Positions 33,189 to 41,244 of a stretch of DNA of 64,000 bases are shown here, piece by piece. The position numbers and the translations under genes are program-made. Origin of the DNA: Larkinella punicea (GTDB lineage Bacteria > Bacteroidota > Bacteroidia > Cytophagales > Spirosomataceae); NCBI RefSeq assembly GCF_003334855.1, contig NZ_QOWE01000016.1, forward strand, positions 147,842-211,841, given 5' to 3'. Each line of letters starts with the position of its first letter. Position 1 is the first letter of the stretch. The notes under the pieces were generated by a model. The model was not told where the DNA came from. It saw only the letters and a list, made by a program, of their open reading frames with translations, and ran no database searches.

Positions 33189-35864
33189 ATGATTTCGAAG
33201 ACGTATAATCCCACAGACATCGAGGCCAAGTGGTATCAGTATTGGCTGGATAACCGCTTTTTTCATTCCACACCCGACGACCGCGAACCGTATACCATCG
33301 TCATCCCGCCCCCGAACGTAACGGGGGTGCTGCACATGGGTCACATGCTGAACAATACGATTCAGGATGTGCTGATACGGAAAGCCCGGATGGAAGGCAA
33401 AAATGCCTGCTGGGTTGCCGGTACGGACCACGCGTCGATTGCAACCGAAGCGAAAGTCGTGGCCATGTTGAAGGAACGCGGGATCGACAAGTTGTCGATT
33501 GGCCGGGAAAAGTTTCTGGAATATGCCTGGGAGTGGACCTATAAATACGGCGGCATCATCCTGTCGCAGCTCCGCAAACTCGGTGCGTCCTGCGACTGGG
33601 ACCGGACGCGCTTCACGATGGAACCGGCGCTCTACGATGCCGTGATCGAAACCTTCGTCGATTTATACAACAAAGGACAGATTTACCGCGGCATCCGGAT
33701 GGTAAACTGGGACCCACAGGGCCGGACGGCGGTTTCGGATGAGGAAGTCATTACCAAAGAAGTGCAGCAGAAACTGTGCTACATCCGGTATGAAATTCAG
33801 GGTAGCCATTCAGACGGTGCCGGGTCGACGCTCGAAAAAGACTATGTGACCATTGCGACGGTTCGGCCGGAAACCATCATGGCCGACGTAGCGATTGCCG
33901 TTCACCCGGACGACGAACGCTATGCCCACCTGCACGGCAAAAAAGTCCTGATTCCGTTGATTAACCGTGCCATTCCAATCATTACGGATGAGTACGTCAC
34001 AATGGATTTTGGTACGGGCTGTCTGAAAGTAACGCCCGCCCACGACCCGAATGACTACGCGCTGGGTGTAAAACACAATCTGCCGGTTATCGACATTCTG
34101 AACGACGACGGCACGTTGAACGAAAAAGCGCAGATTTTCGTCGGCGTAGATCGATTTGCCGCCCGGAAAGCCATCATCAAGCAATTGGAAGAAACCGGCC
34201 ACCTGGTCGTTGCGGAGGATTACAAATCGAACGTCGGATTCTCGGAGCGCACCAACGCCGTGATCGAGCCGAAACTGTCGTTGCAGTGGTTCCTGAAAAT
34301 GGGCGACTTGTCGAAACCAGCACTGGAAAATGTCCTGAACGACACGATTCAACTGCATCCGGCCAAGTTCAAGAACATGTACCGTTCCTGGATGGAGAAC
34401 GTTCACGACTGGTGCATCAGCCGCCAGTTGTGGTGGGGCCACCAGATCCCGGCTTTTTACATGAAAGACGGGCGGATTATCGTGGCGAAAACCAAAAAGG
34501 AAGCCCTGCGGATTGCCCGCGAAAAATACCAGTTGTTTGCGTTGAGTGAAGCGGATCTGACGCAGGATGAGGATGTGCTGGACACCTGGTTTTCGTCGTG
34601 GCTCTGGCCCATGGCGGTTTTTAAGCCTTCGTACGACCCCAACGACCCGAAAGCTGCACCGGGCGACCTCGATTATTATTACCCGACCAACGATCTGGTA
34701 ACAGCCCCCGAAATTCTGTTTTTCTGGGTGGCCCGGATGATTATCGCCGGCTACGAATACCAGGGCCGTGAACCGTTCAAAAATGTGTATCTGACGGGAA
34801 TCGTTCGGGATAAGCAGGGCCGAAAAATGTCGAAATCGCTCGGCAACTCGCCCGATCCGCTGGATTTGATCGATCAATTTGGGGCCGACGGCGTTCGGAC
34901 GGGCATGTTGTTCAGCTCACCAGCGGGCAACGATTTGCTGTATGACGAGAAACTGGTAGAGCAGGGCCGGAATTTCTGCAACAAAATCTGGAACGCGTTC
35001 CGGTTGGTCAAGGGATGGAAAGTGAGTGACGATACGAGCGTTGTTGAGCCACCGTTGGCGGTTTTGTGGTTCGAATCGAAACTGAACCAGACGCTGATCG
35101 ACCTCGAAGATCATTTCAGCAAATACCGCATGTCGGATGCGCTGCATACGGTTTACAAATTGATCTGGGATGATTTCTGCTCGCAATACCTCGAAATGAT
35201 CAAACCGGGGTATGAGCAACAGGATCAGGTTCGGCCTATCGACAAGGTTACCTACGATGCGACCATCGACTTTTTCGAACGGCTGATGAAGCTGGCCCAC
35301 CCCTTCATGCCGTTCATTACGGAGGAAATCTGGCAGGAAATCAGTCAACGGAACGAAGGTGAAAGCATTTGCGTATCGAAGTATCCAACCCCCGGAACCG
35401 TTGATAAATCGCTGCTCACCGACTTCGACATGCTGTTCGAGATCATTTCCACCGTTCGGAATGTTCGCAACAGCAAGCAGATCAATCCCAAAACCGAGTT
35501 ACCCGTAGCCATCAAAACGGACGATAAAAACCGGTTTACGCCCTTGGAAGGTTTGATTCGAAAGCTGGCGGTGGTTTCCGACATCAGTTACGTGACTGAA
35601 AAAGCCGACGGCCTTTCATTCATGATCCGCAGCGTCGAATTTTTTGTCAACATCGCAGGCGAAATCGACGTGGAACAGGAACGGGCGAACATTGAAAAGG
35701 AGTTAGCCTATACCAAAGGATTTCTGGAGTCGGTTTTAAAAAAGCTTTCGAACGAGAAATTCGTGGCCAATGCCAAACCGGACGTTATCGACCGCGAGCG
35801 GCAGAAACTCGCCGATGCCGAAGCGAAAATTAAAACGCTGGAGGAAAATCTGGCGGCACTGTAA
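33189..35864 (+). CDS. valS: Valine--tRNA ligase
   Basis: Class I aminoacyl-tRNA synthetase that charges tRNA(Val), with an editing domain that clears threonyl products. The 891-residue protein starts at the ATG at 33189 (MISKTYNPTDIEAKWYQYWL). The ATP motif HIGH appears as HMGH in PPNVTGVLHMGHML, the KMSKS loop as GRKMSKSLGNSPDP, and the CP1 editing domain includes RPETIMADVAIAVHP. The C-terminal coiled-coil arm (EQERANIEKELAYTKGFLES, then KTLEENLAAL) is typical of ValRS. A start nine codons upstream would run into the hairpin repeat. Confidence 0.98.
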   Translation: MISKTYNPTDIEAKWYQYWLDNRFFHSTPDDREPYTIVIPPPNVTGVLHMGHMLNNTIQDVLIRKARMEGKNACWVAGTDHASIATEAKVVAMLKERGIDKLSIGREKFLEYAWEWTYKYGGIILSQLRKLGASCDWDRTRFTMEPALYDAVIETFVDLYNKGQIYRGIRMVNWDPQGRTAVSDEEVITKEVQQKLCYIRYEIQGSHSDGAGSTLEKDYVTIATVRPETIMADVAIAVHPDDERYAHLHGKKVLIPLINRAIPIITDEYVTMDFGTGCLKVTPAHDPNDYALGVKHNLPVIDILNDDGTLNEKAQIFVGVDRFAARKAIIKQLEETGHLVVAEDYKSNVGFSERTNAVIEPKLSLQWFLKMGDLSKPALENVLNDTIQLHPAKFKNMYRSWMENVHDWCISRQLWWGHQIPAFYMKDGRIIVAKTKKEALRIAREKYQLFALSEADLTQDEDVLDTWFSSWLWPMAVFKPSYDPNDPKAAPGDLDYYYPTNDLVTAPEILFFWVARMIIAGYEYQGREPFKNVYLTGIVRDKQGRKMSKSLGNSPDPLDLIDQFGADGVRTGMLFSSPAGNDLLYDEKLVEQGRNFCNKIWNAFRLVKGWKVSDDTSVVEPPLAVLWFESKLNQTLIDLEDHFSKYRMSDALHTVYKLIWDDFCSQYLEMIKPGYEQQDQVRPIDKVTYDATIDFFERLMKLAHPFMPFITEEIWQEISQRNEGESICVSKYPTPGTVDKSLLTDFDMLFEIISTVRNVRNSKQINPKTELPVAIKTDDKNRFTPLEGLIRKLAVVSDISYVTEKADGLSFMIRSVEFFVNIAGEIDVEQERANIEKELAYTKGFLESVLKKLSNEKFVANAKPDVIDRERQKLADAEAKIKTLEENLAAL

Positions 35865-35866
35865 GA

Positions 35867-35967
35867 GAATTTCAAACGTAAAATGATGAACGCTAAATGT
35901 AAAAGTTAGGAGGCTAAGCACTCATTAACTTTTACATTTAGCGTTCATCATTTTACATTTGAAATTC
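35867..35967. repeat. Hairpin repeat with 42-bp arms, AAATGATGAACGCTAAATG type
   Basis: The left arm 35867-35908 and right arm 35926-35967 are reverse complements with one mismatch. The words GTAAAATGATGAACG and CTAAATGTAAAAG make up the arms. It is located between the stop codons of two convergent genes (3 bp after valS, 5 bp before the OmpA-like gene), so it may serve both as terminator. Confidence 0.9.
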
Positions 35968-35971
35968 TTTT

Positions 35972-37075
35972 TTATTCCTTCAAAATCTTCACCTCCACCC
36001 GCCGGTTCAGCCGCTTGGTTTCCTCGCGCGAATTATCGGCAATCGGTTTGCTACCCCCATACGCCTGGGTTTGAATCCGCGACGGCGCGATGCCTTTGTT
36101 GGTCAGGTAGCTTTTGACGGCATCGACGCGTTTCTGCGACAAAGCCACGTTCAATTTCGGATCGCCCACATTGTCGGTATGGCCAGCCAGTTCGATTTCC
36201 ATCGTGGAATTTCGCTTCATGATCGACAACAGGGAATCCAATTCAGGATATGATTCCGGTTCAATTTCATACGCCGACTGCTTGAACAGCAGGTTATTCA
36301 ACCGATACGTCCGGCCCGCTTCAACCTTTGAACCAAAATTTTCCACTTTTTCGATCGGTGCCGGTTTGGGCGTTTCTTTTTTCGGTGGCGTCTGGGCCAC
36401 GACCGAATCTTTCGGAACCGGTTTTGAGGCCGGTTTTTGAACGGGTGGCGTTGTTGGCCTGGGTTTCGGTTTTATCGGCGGTTTCCGGACGGGCGGTTTG
36501 GCATTTCGCAGATCGTCTTTGTATGCGATTATACGCAAATCATAAACATTGTAGGGTTGTTGCGAATGTGTCCCATTTCGATAATAACGCACATCCTCCT
36601 CAACCAGATCAACCAACTGCACCCCTTTGCCAGGTCGTTCAAAATGCGCTTCACAGGATATTTTGACCGCAAAATCAAACTGGGCGGCCTCCGGTTGGTC
36701 TAAAATAGCAACTTCTTCAATTTGTCCATTTTCCAAAACCGCCTTTATGTTTTTAATGTAGAGCAGGGCATATTCACGGTTTCCCTTTTTATCGTATAGC
36801 CGCCAGGAATTGGGATGGCCCGGGCCGTATACCGTTTGAGAACTGTGTGCATACTGCAACCGGGGGCGGGGTGCCCTTGTCTGCTTGTCAGACACAAAAT
36901 AAACAATCATTTTATGGTTGGTGTACTCCACTTTTGTAACCTGCCCACCGCCATCCACCATTCGTTGAGGAGGATTAAGATCACGCTGAATGATTTTCTG
37001 AGCCTGAGCAGGCAATAGCCAACCCAGGCTGAGCAACCACAAAATCAAAAAGCTCCGTTTTATCATGTCGTTCAT
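35972..37075 (-). CDS. OmpA-family peptidoglycan-binding protein
   Basis: The 367-residue product starts at the ATG at 37075 (a second ATG lies three codons on). It has signal peptide SFLILWLLSLGWLLPAQAQ, a beta-rich N-terminal domain to ~205, then a proline- and lysine-rich linker (KPPIKPKPRPTTPPVQKPAS) spanning the periplasm. A C-terminal OmpA domain follows (LLFKQSAYEIEPESYPELDS, LAGHTDNVGDPKLNVALSQK, GIAPSRIQTQAYGGSKPIA, LNRRVEVKIL). The partner of the N-terminal domain is unknown. It is divergent from gmhB across a 32-bp perfect palindrome. Confidence 0.92.
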   Translation of the reverse strand: MNDMIKRSFLILWLLSLGWLLPAQAQKIIQRDLNPPQRMVDGGGQVTKVEYTNHKMIVYFVSDKQTRAPRPRLQYAHSSQTVYGPGHPNSWRLYDKKGNREYALLYIKNIKAVLENGQIEEVAILDQPEAAQFDFAVKISCEAHFERPGKGVQLVDLVEEDVRYYRNGTHSQQPYNVYDLRIIAYKDDLRNAKPPVRKPPIKPKPRPTTPPVQKPASKPVPKDSVVAQTPPKKETPKPAPIEKVENFGSKVEAGRTYRLNNLLFKQSAYEIEPESYPELDSLLSIMKRNSTMEIELAGHTDNVGDPKLNVALSQKRVDAVKSYLTNKGIAPSRIQTQAYGGSKPIADNSREETKRLNRRVEVKILKE

Positions 37076-37124
37076 CACCTCTCGCCCGTTGTAACGTATA
37101 GAACCGCTCTTACTAAACGCGGTC

Positions 37125-37156
37125 TTTTTTACTTTTTGTTAACAAAAAGTAAAAAA
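37125..37156. promoter_or_regulatory. 32-bp perfect palindrome between divergent genes
   Basis: Two 16-bp halves (TTTTTTACTTTTTGTT and its exact reverse complement) abut at 37140/37141 with no spacer; the centre is GTTAAC. It lies between the starts of the OmpA-like gene and gmhB. It could be an operator for a dimeric or tetrameric regulator or a cruciform/terminator; the sequence alone cannot decide. Confidence 0.55.
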
Positions 37157-37255
37157 TTATTCTTTTATTTCTAGTTATTTCGCTTAAAATACTATTTACA
37201 GTATTTTATTGGCGATATTGATAGGACTACGATCGGAACCCACAATTCCACACAC

Positions 37256-37777
37256 ATGAGCAAGTGCATTTTTTTAGATCGCGATGGCGTTTTGAATGAA
37301 GACCGGACTGACTACGTTTACCGGGTTGAAGATTTTATTATTCCGACAGGAGTCGTTGAAGGCCTGCAACTCCTGAAAAACGCCGGTTATTTACTAATTG
37401 TCGTGACCAATCAGGCCGGTATTGCCCGCGGCCTCTACTCGCGGAACGATGTCATGCGGTGTCATCAGTATCTCCAGGATCAGTGCGGCAACCTGATCGA
37501 CGACATTTATTATTGCCCGCACCACCCCGATTTCGATTCGCAGTCGCTGCTGCGGAAACCCGATTCGTTGATGCTGGAAAAAGCCATTGCCAAATACAAT
37601 ATCGACGTCAGCCAATCCTGGATGATTGGCGACGCACCCCGTGACATACAGGCGGGCAAGCGGGTGGGCGTCCGGACCGTACACATTACACCAAAAATAC
37701 CGGAGCTTCCTGTTGGTGATCAACAGGCTCCCAATCTGCTGGAAGCGTCAAAAATGGTGGTAAACGCTGCCTGCTGA
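37256..37777 (+). CDS. gmhB: D-glycero-D-manno-heptose 1,7-bisphosphate phosphatase (HAD family)
   Basis: Removes the C7 phosphate in the ADP-heptose pathway for lipopolysaccharide core. The 173-residue HAD-IIIA protein has the nucleophile/acid pair DRDGVLN (residues 8-14), motif II VVTNQAGIARG, the zinc-binding loop CPHHPDFDSQ with Cys and two His, and motif IV SWMIGDAPRDIQAGKRVGV. These distinguish GmhB from the similar HisB N-domain. Zinc-loop cysteines are fewer than in E. coli GmhB. Divergent from the OmpA-like gene; its stop abuts that of the small lipoprotein. Confidence 0.9.
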   Translation: MSKCIFLDRDGVLNEDRTDYVYRVEDFIIPTGVVEGLQLLKNAGYLLIVVTNQAGIARGLYSRNDVMRCHQYLQDQCGNLIDDIYYCPHHPDFDSQSLLRKPDSLMLEKAIAKYNIDVSQSWMIGDAPRDIQAGKRVGVRTVHITPKIPELPVGDQQAPNLLEASKMVVNAAC

Positions 37778-37909
37778 TTAAGCGAGTTGTTCGGTCGAAA
37801 CCGGTTGCTTCTGCTGCAGGTGGCTGTCATAAGCCGGACACGCTCTGCGCGCACAGGAACCGAGCGATACAAGGGCCATCAGACCCAGAATGATGCTGAT
37901 CTTTTTCAT
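37778..37909 (-). CDS. 43-residue small lipoprotein
   Basis: A short open frame on the minus strand: ATG at 37907-37909, TAA at 37778-37780. The product starts MKKISIILGLMALVSLGSCA, a lipoprotein signal with LGSC lipobox (Cys19), and leaves a mature tail of 25 residues with a CPAYD motif (RRACPAYDSHLQQKQ...). The lipobox, the tight fit against the convergent gmhB stop (directly adjacent bases) and the second Cys argue that it is a real gene. It lies 69 bp after arginine decarboxylase start-side genes would not reach, so it may be expressed from the speA transcript or alone. Confidence 0.75.
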   Translation of the reverse strand: MKKISIILGLMALVSLGSCARRACPAYDSHLQQKQPVSTEQLA

Positions 37910-37977
37910 TGCTGGTTAAATTTTTCTGTCCACAAAAACCGGGTGGCTTTTGTGGACAGGGCAAAAACTGTGCTATT

Positions 37978-39465
37978 TTAATTTTCCTGTTTTTCTAATT
38001 CTTCAACGGGTTGCTCTTCTTCTTCAGCGGCTTTGGCCGCTTCAATGTCGAGCGTCACCGGCGTTGCGGTTTGGCGATACCCCAGAATTTTCAGCATCAC
38101 CTCGCTATCCTGTTCGGGCGCAAAAAGCCGCGTGGTCAGATTACCCTCACTATCCCGGTCCACAATCACATGCTGCGGAGCGGGAATGAGGCAATGCTGA
38201 ATACCACCATAACCACCCAGTGATTCCTGATACGCACCCGTGTGGAAAAACCCGATGTACTGGTCTTCCGTATCCCGTTCAAAAATGGGCAGGTATAAAT
38301 CGGCGCTGTGGGCTTCCGTATTGTAAAAATCGTGTGAGTCGCAGGTCAAACCGCCCAGATTGACTTTCTGATATGGGTTATCCCAGTTATTGACCGACAG
38401 CATGATGTATTTCTGACCCAAACCCCACGAATCGGGCAGTTGCGTAATGAACGAACCGTCGATCATATACCACAACTCTTTATCGTTCTGCAATTTCTGG
38501 TCAATCACTTTGTATATAACGGCGCCACTCTCTCCTACCGTATAACTTCCGAACTCCGTGAAGATGTGCGGCACCGGAACGTTGCTCTTGTTGCAGATCC
38601 ACTGAATGCTTTCTACGATTTGATCGACCATCGCCTGGTAGTCGTACGTAAACTGGAACGAGGTCTGAATCGGCATCCCCCCGCCAATATCGATGGAATC
38701 GAGATCGGGACAGATTTTGCTCAGTTCACAGTATTTATACATAAACCGGCTGAGTTCGCTCCAGTAATAGGCGCTGTCTTTAATACCGGTATTGATGAAA
38801 AAGTGGAGCATCTTCAGCTTGAACTTTCCGCTGTTCTGAATTTTCGTGCGGTAGAGTTCATTGATATCGCTGTAGCGAATGCCGAGCCGGGAGGTATAAA
38901 AGGCAAAGTTCGGTTCTTCGTCGGTGGCAATCCGGATGCCCAGATTAACCGTCTCAGCCGTTACGCCCTCTTCGTAGGCTTCAATTTCTTTCAGATTATC
39001 AAGCACCGGAACCACGTTGTAGCCGTCGTTCAGCAGTTCGCTGATGTATTGGGTATACAGCGGTCTTTTGTAACCGTTGCAGATAATAAACGTGTTCTTG
39101 TCCACCTTCCCGTCTTTGTGCAATTCCCGGATAATTGGAATATCGAAAGCCGATGAGGTTTCTAAGTGGATCTTGTTTTTTAAGGCTTCTTCGAGCACAA
39201 AACGAAAATGCGACGACTTCGTGCAGTAACAGTATGTATACGTTCCCTTGTAATTATACCGCTTCATCGCATTCTTGAACAACATGCGGGCGTGTTCAAT
39301 GTGCTCGGTAATTTTGGGCAGGTACGTCAGTTTAAGCGGTGTTCCATACTGCTTGATAATTTCCATCAAAGGAACGTTGTTGAACAGCAGATGATTGTTT
39401 TCAACTTTGAATTCGAGAGTCGGAAATTCAAAGGTCTGTTCGATCAGGTCGTTGTAGCTTTTCAT
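37978..39465 (-). CDS. speA: Arginine decarboxylase, PLP fold-III (short Bacteroidota form)
   Basis: Makes agmatine from arginine for polyamine synthesis. The 495-residue protein is shorter than the ~630-residue enteric SpeA but has the same core: the PLP lysine in YTYCYCTKSSHFRFVLEEAL, an alanine-racemase-type barrel, LDSIDIGGGMPIQ for phosphate binding, and ELWYMIDGSFITQLPDSWG plus CDSHDFYNTE in the C-terminal beta domain, with substrate Cys and Asp. It ends in an acidic tail (AAEEEEQPVEELEKQEN). Diaminopimelate decarboxylase is unlikely because those motifs differ. Monocistronic. Confidence 0.9.
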   Translation of the reverse strand: MKSYNDLIEQTFEFPTLEFKVENNHLLFNNVPLMEIIKQYGTPLKLTYLPKITEHIEHARMLFKNAMKRYNYKGTYTYCYCTKSSHFRFVLEEALKNKIHLETSSAFDIPIIRELHKDGKVDKNTFIICNGYKRPLYTQYISELLNDGYNVVPVLDNLKEIEAYEEGVTAETVNLGIRIATDEEPNFAFYTSRLGIRYSDINELYRTKIQNSGKFKLKMLHFFINTGIKDSAYYWSELSRFMYKYCELSKICPDLDSIDIGGGMPIQTSFQFTYDYQAMVDQIVESIQWICNKSNVPVPHIFTEFGSYTVGESGAVIYKVIDQKLQNDKELWYMIDGSFITQLPDSWGLGQKYIMLSVNNWDNPYQKVNLGGLTCDSHDFYNTEAHSADLYLPIFERDTEDQYIGFFHTGAYQESLGGYGGIQHCLIPAPQHVIVDRDSEGNLTTRLFAPEQDSEVMLKILGYRQTATPVTLDIEAAKAAEEEEQPVEELEKQEN

Positions 39466-39796
39466 CCTTTCGGCAGAAGCATAAAAGAGTTTTGTTGGTT
39501 TCGAAAAAAGACTGCGAAAATGGCATAAAAAGAGCAGCTTTGCAATGGGGCAGGAACCGGTTTACAAAAACAAAATGTAACACAGACTGCACGCCTGATT
39601 GTCAAGCTGCTGCGTGAATGTCTACTCGCAGTACTGAAAACGAAAAAACGGGGGTTTTGATTCGGGAGTTCGTGTTAAATTTTACGGCCTCGTCGCCAGG
39701 GTTCGCTAAAAGAACGACCGGTTTTCCAGCCATCTCGTCAACTTTTCGGTTTCAAATGAAAAGAACTTGTATTTTTAGCGCCACATATTCGACAGA
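39466..39796. other. Divergent promoter region of speA and mpl
   Basis: This 331-bp gap has no gene. The left part must hold the speA promoter (a TACATTTTG on the minus strand near 39570 is close to a -7 box with one extra base). The right part holds the mpl promoter (a weak TATTTTTA near 39769). I see no repeat. Confidence 0.4.
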
Positions 39797-41152
39797 ATGA
39801 AGCCATTGACCATTCATTTTATTTCCATCGGCGGCAGCGTCATGCACAATCTCGCGATTGCGCTGCATCAACAGGGACACCAGATCACCGGCTCCGACGA
39901 TGAAATTCACGAACCTTCCCACGCCCGGCTTAACCAATATGGTTTGCTGCCCGAGCACATCGGCTGGCATCCCGACGCCATTCACAGCGGACTGGATGCC
40001 GTCATTCTGGGCATGCACGCCCGGGCCGATAACCCGGAATTGCAAAAAGCGCAGGAACTGAACCTGCCGGTTTATTCGTACCCGGAATTTGTGTACCAGC
40101 AAAGCCAAAACAAACAGCGTGTCGTTATTGCGGGTAGCCACGGCAAAACCACGATTACGGCCATGATTCTGCATGTGCTGCACTACCATAAGCGGAATTT
40201 TGACTATCTGGTGGGTGCGCAGATCGAAGGATTCGAGACGATGGTCAAACTGACGACCGACGCGCCCATTATCATCATCGAAGGGGATGAATACGGCACC
40301 TCCCCGATTGACCCGCGTCCGAAGTTTTTGCATTACCATCCGCACATGGTCCTCATCAGCGGGATTGCCTGGGACCATGTCAATCTGTATCCGACGTATG
40401 AACAGTATGTCCACCAGTTTGAACTCCTGGCCGATGCCATGTCGAAATCCGGTACCATCGTTTTCGACGATACGGACGATATGCTGGATGTCATTGCGTT
40501 GAAGGAACGGGAAGATGTGACCCGCCAGCCGTATGATGTGCATCCGTACCGAATCGAAAATGGCAAAACCGTATTGGTCTCCAAACAACACGGCGACATC
40601 CCGGTTCTGGTTTTTGGTGAGCATAATCTAAAGAACATCAGTGGTGCGCTGGCCATTTGTGATCACCTCGCCATTACGGAGGAAATGTTCTACGCGGCCA
40701 TTCAGACGTTCAAAGGTGCCAGCAAGCGGCTGGAAAAAGTGAAAGACGATGGCTCAAGCCTTGTCTTCCGGGATTTTGCCCACGCTCCTTCCAAAGTAGA
40801 AGCGACCACGGCGGCTGTGAAAGCCCAGTTTCCCGACCGTCGGCTGGTAGCCTGTGTCGAGTTGCACACCTTTAGCAGTTTGAACAAAACCTTCCTGAAG
40901 CAATACCGGGATAAACTGGACAAAGCCGATGTAGCCGTCATTTTTTACAGCCCGCACACACTGGAAATCAAACACCTCGACCCGATCGACGCAGCCGAGA
41001 TTGCAACCGCTTTCGACCGCCCCGATTTACAGGTCTTTACAGATTCCGCAGCTTTGGAAACGTATTTGAAAAGCCTGGCGAATGACCAGCCCACGGTTTA
41101 CCTGTTTATGAGTTCCGGAACGTTCGGCGGTCTAGACCTGAAGACTTTATAG
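39797..41152 (+). CDS. mpl: UDP-N-acetylmuramate:L-alanyl-gamma-D-glutamyl-meso-diaminopimelate ligase (Mpl)
   Basis: Recycles peptidoglycan tripeptide by joining it to UDP-MurNAc; Mur-ligase fold in the cytoplasm. The 451-residue protein has an N-terminal UDP-binding fold (IHFISIGGSVMHNLAIALHQ, ITGSDDEI), the ATP loop in VVIAGSHGKTTITAMIL, the Mg-site IIIIEGDEYGTSPID, and the C-terminal signature FRDFAHAPSKVEATTAAV. The DFAHAPS version, in place of DDYAHHP, marks Mpl rather than MurC. Length is normal. It is followed by a hairpin repeat that starts at its stop codon. Confidence 0.93.
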   Translation: MKPLTIHFISIGGSVMHNLAIALHQQGHQITGSDDEIHEPSHARLNQYGLLPEHIGWHPDAIHSGLDAVILGMHARADNPELQKAQELNLPVYSYPEFVYQQSQNKQRVVIAGSHGKTTITAMILHVLHYHKRNFDYLVGAQIEGFETMVKLTTDAPIIIIEGDEYGTSPIDPRPKFLHYHPHMVLISGIAWDHVNLYPTYEQYVHQFELLADAMSKSGTIVFDDTDDMLDVIALKEREDVTRQPYDVHPYRIENGKTVLVSKQHGDIPVLVFGEHNLKNISGALAICDHLAITEEMFYAAIQTFKGASKRLEKVKDDGSSLVFRDFAHAPSKVEATTAAVKAQFPDRRLVACVELHTFSSLNKTFLKQYRDKLDKADVAVIFYSPHTLEIKHLDPIDAAEIATAFDRPDLQVFTDSAALETYLKSLANDQPTVYLFMSSGTFGGLDLKTL

Positions 41153-41239
41153 TACCCATGGACTTTAGTCCGTGTGATTCTGGCGACATAGAGAAGTTCT
41201 ACTTATATCAGGATCACACGGACTAAAGTCCGTGGGTAC
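41152..41239. repeat. Hairpin repeat, GGACTTTAGTCC type
   Basis: The outer arms, 27 bp each (41152-41178 and 41213-41239), are complementary with one mismatch. Each arm contains GGACTTTAGTCC, itself able to fold. The element begins at the last base of the mpl stop codon and ends 6 bp before the convergent heme-protein stop. Elements with this word are seen in many Bacteroidota genomes (recollection, not computed) and recall REP sequences mobilised by Y1-type transposases. Confidence 0.8.
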
Positions 41240-41244
41240 ATTCG

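Noticed and set aside
33810..34877. 355-codon open frame opposite valS
   Set aside because: valS is unmistakable on the plus strand.
37256..37777. HAD phosphatase considered as the HisB N-terminal domain, given the his operon nearby
   Set aside because: The zinc-loop and motif pattern fit GmhB, there is no HisB dehydratase domain, and the gene is 6 kb from hisH on the other strand.
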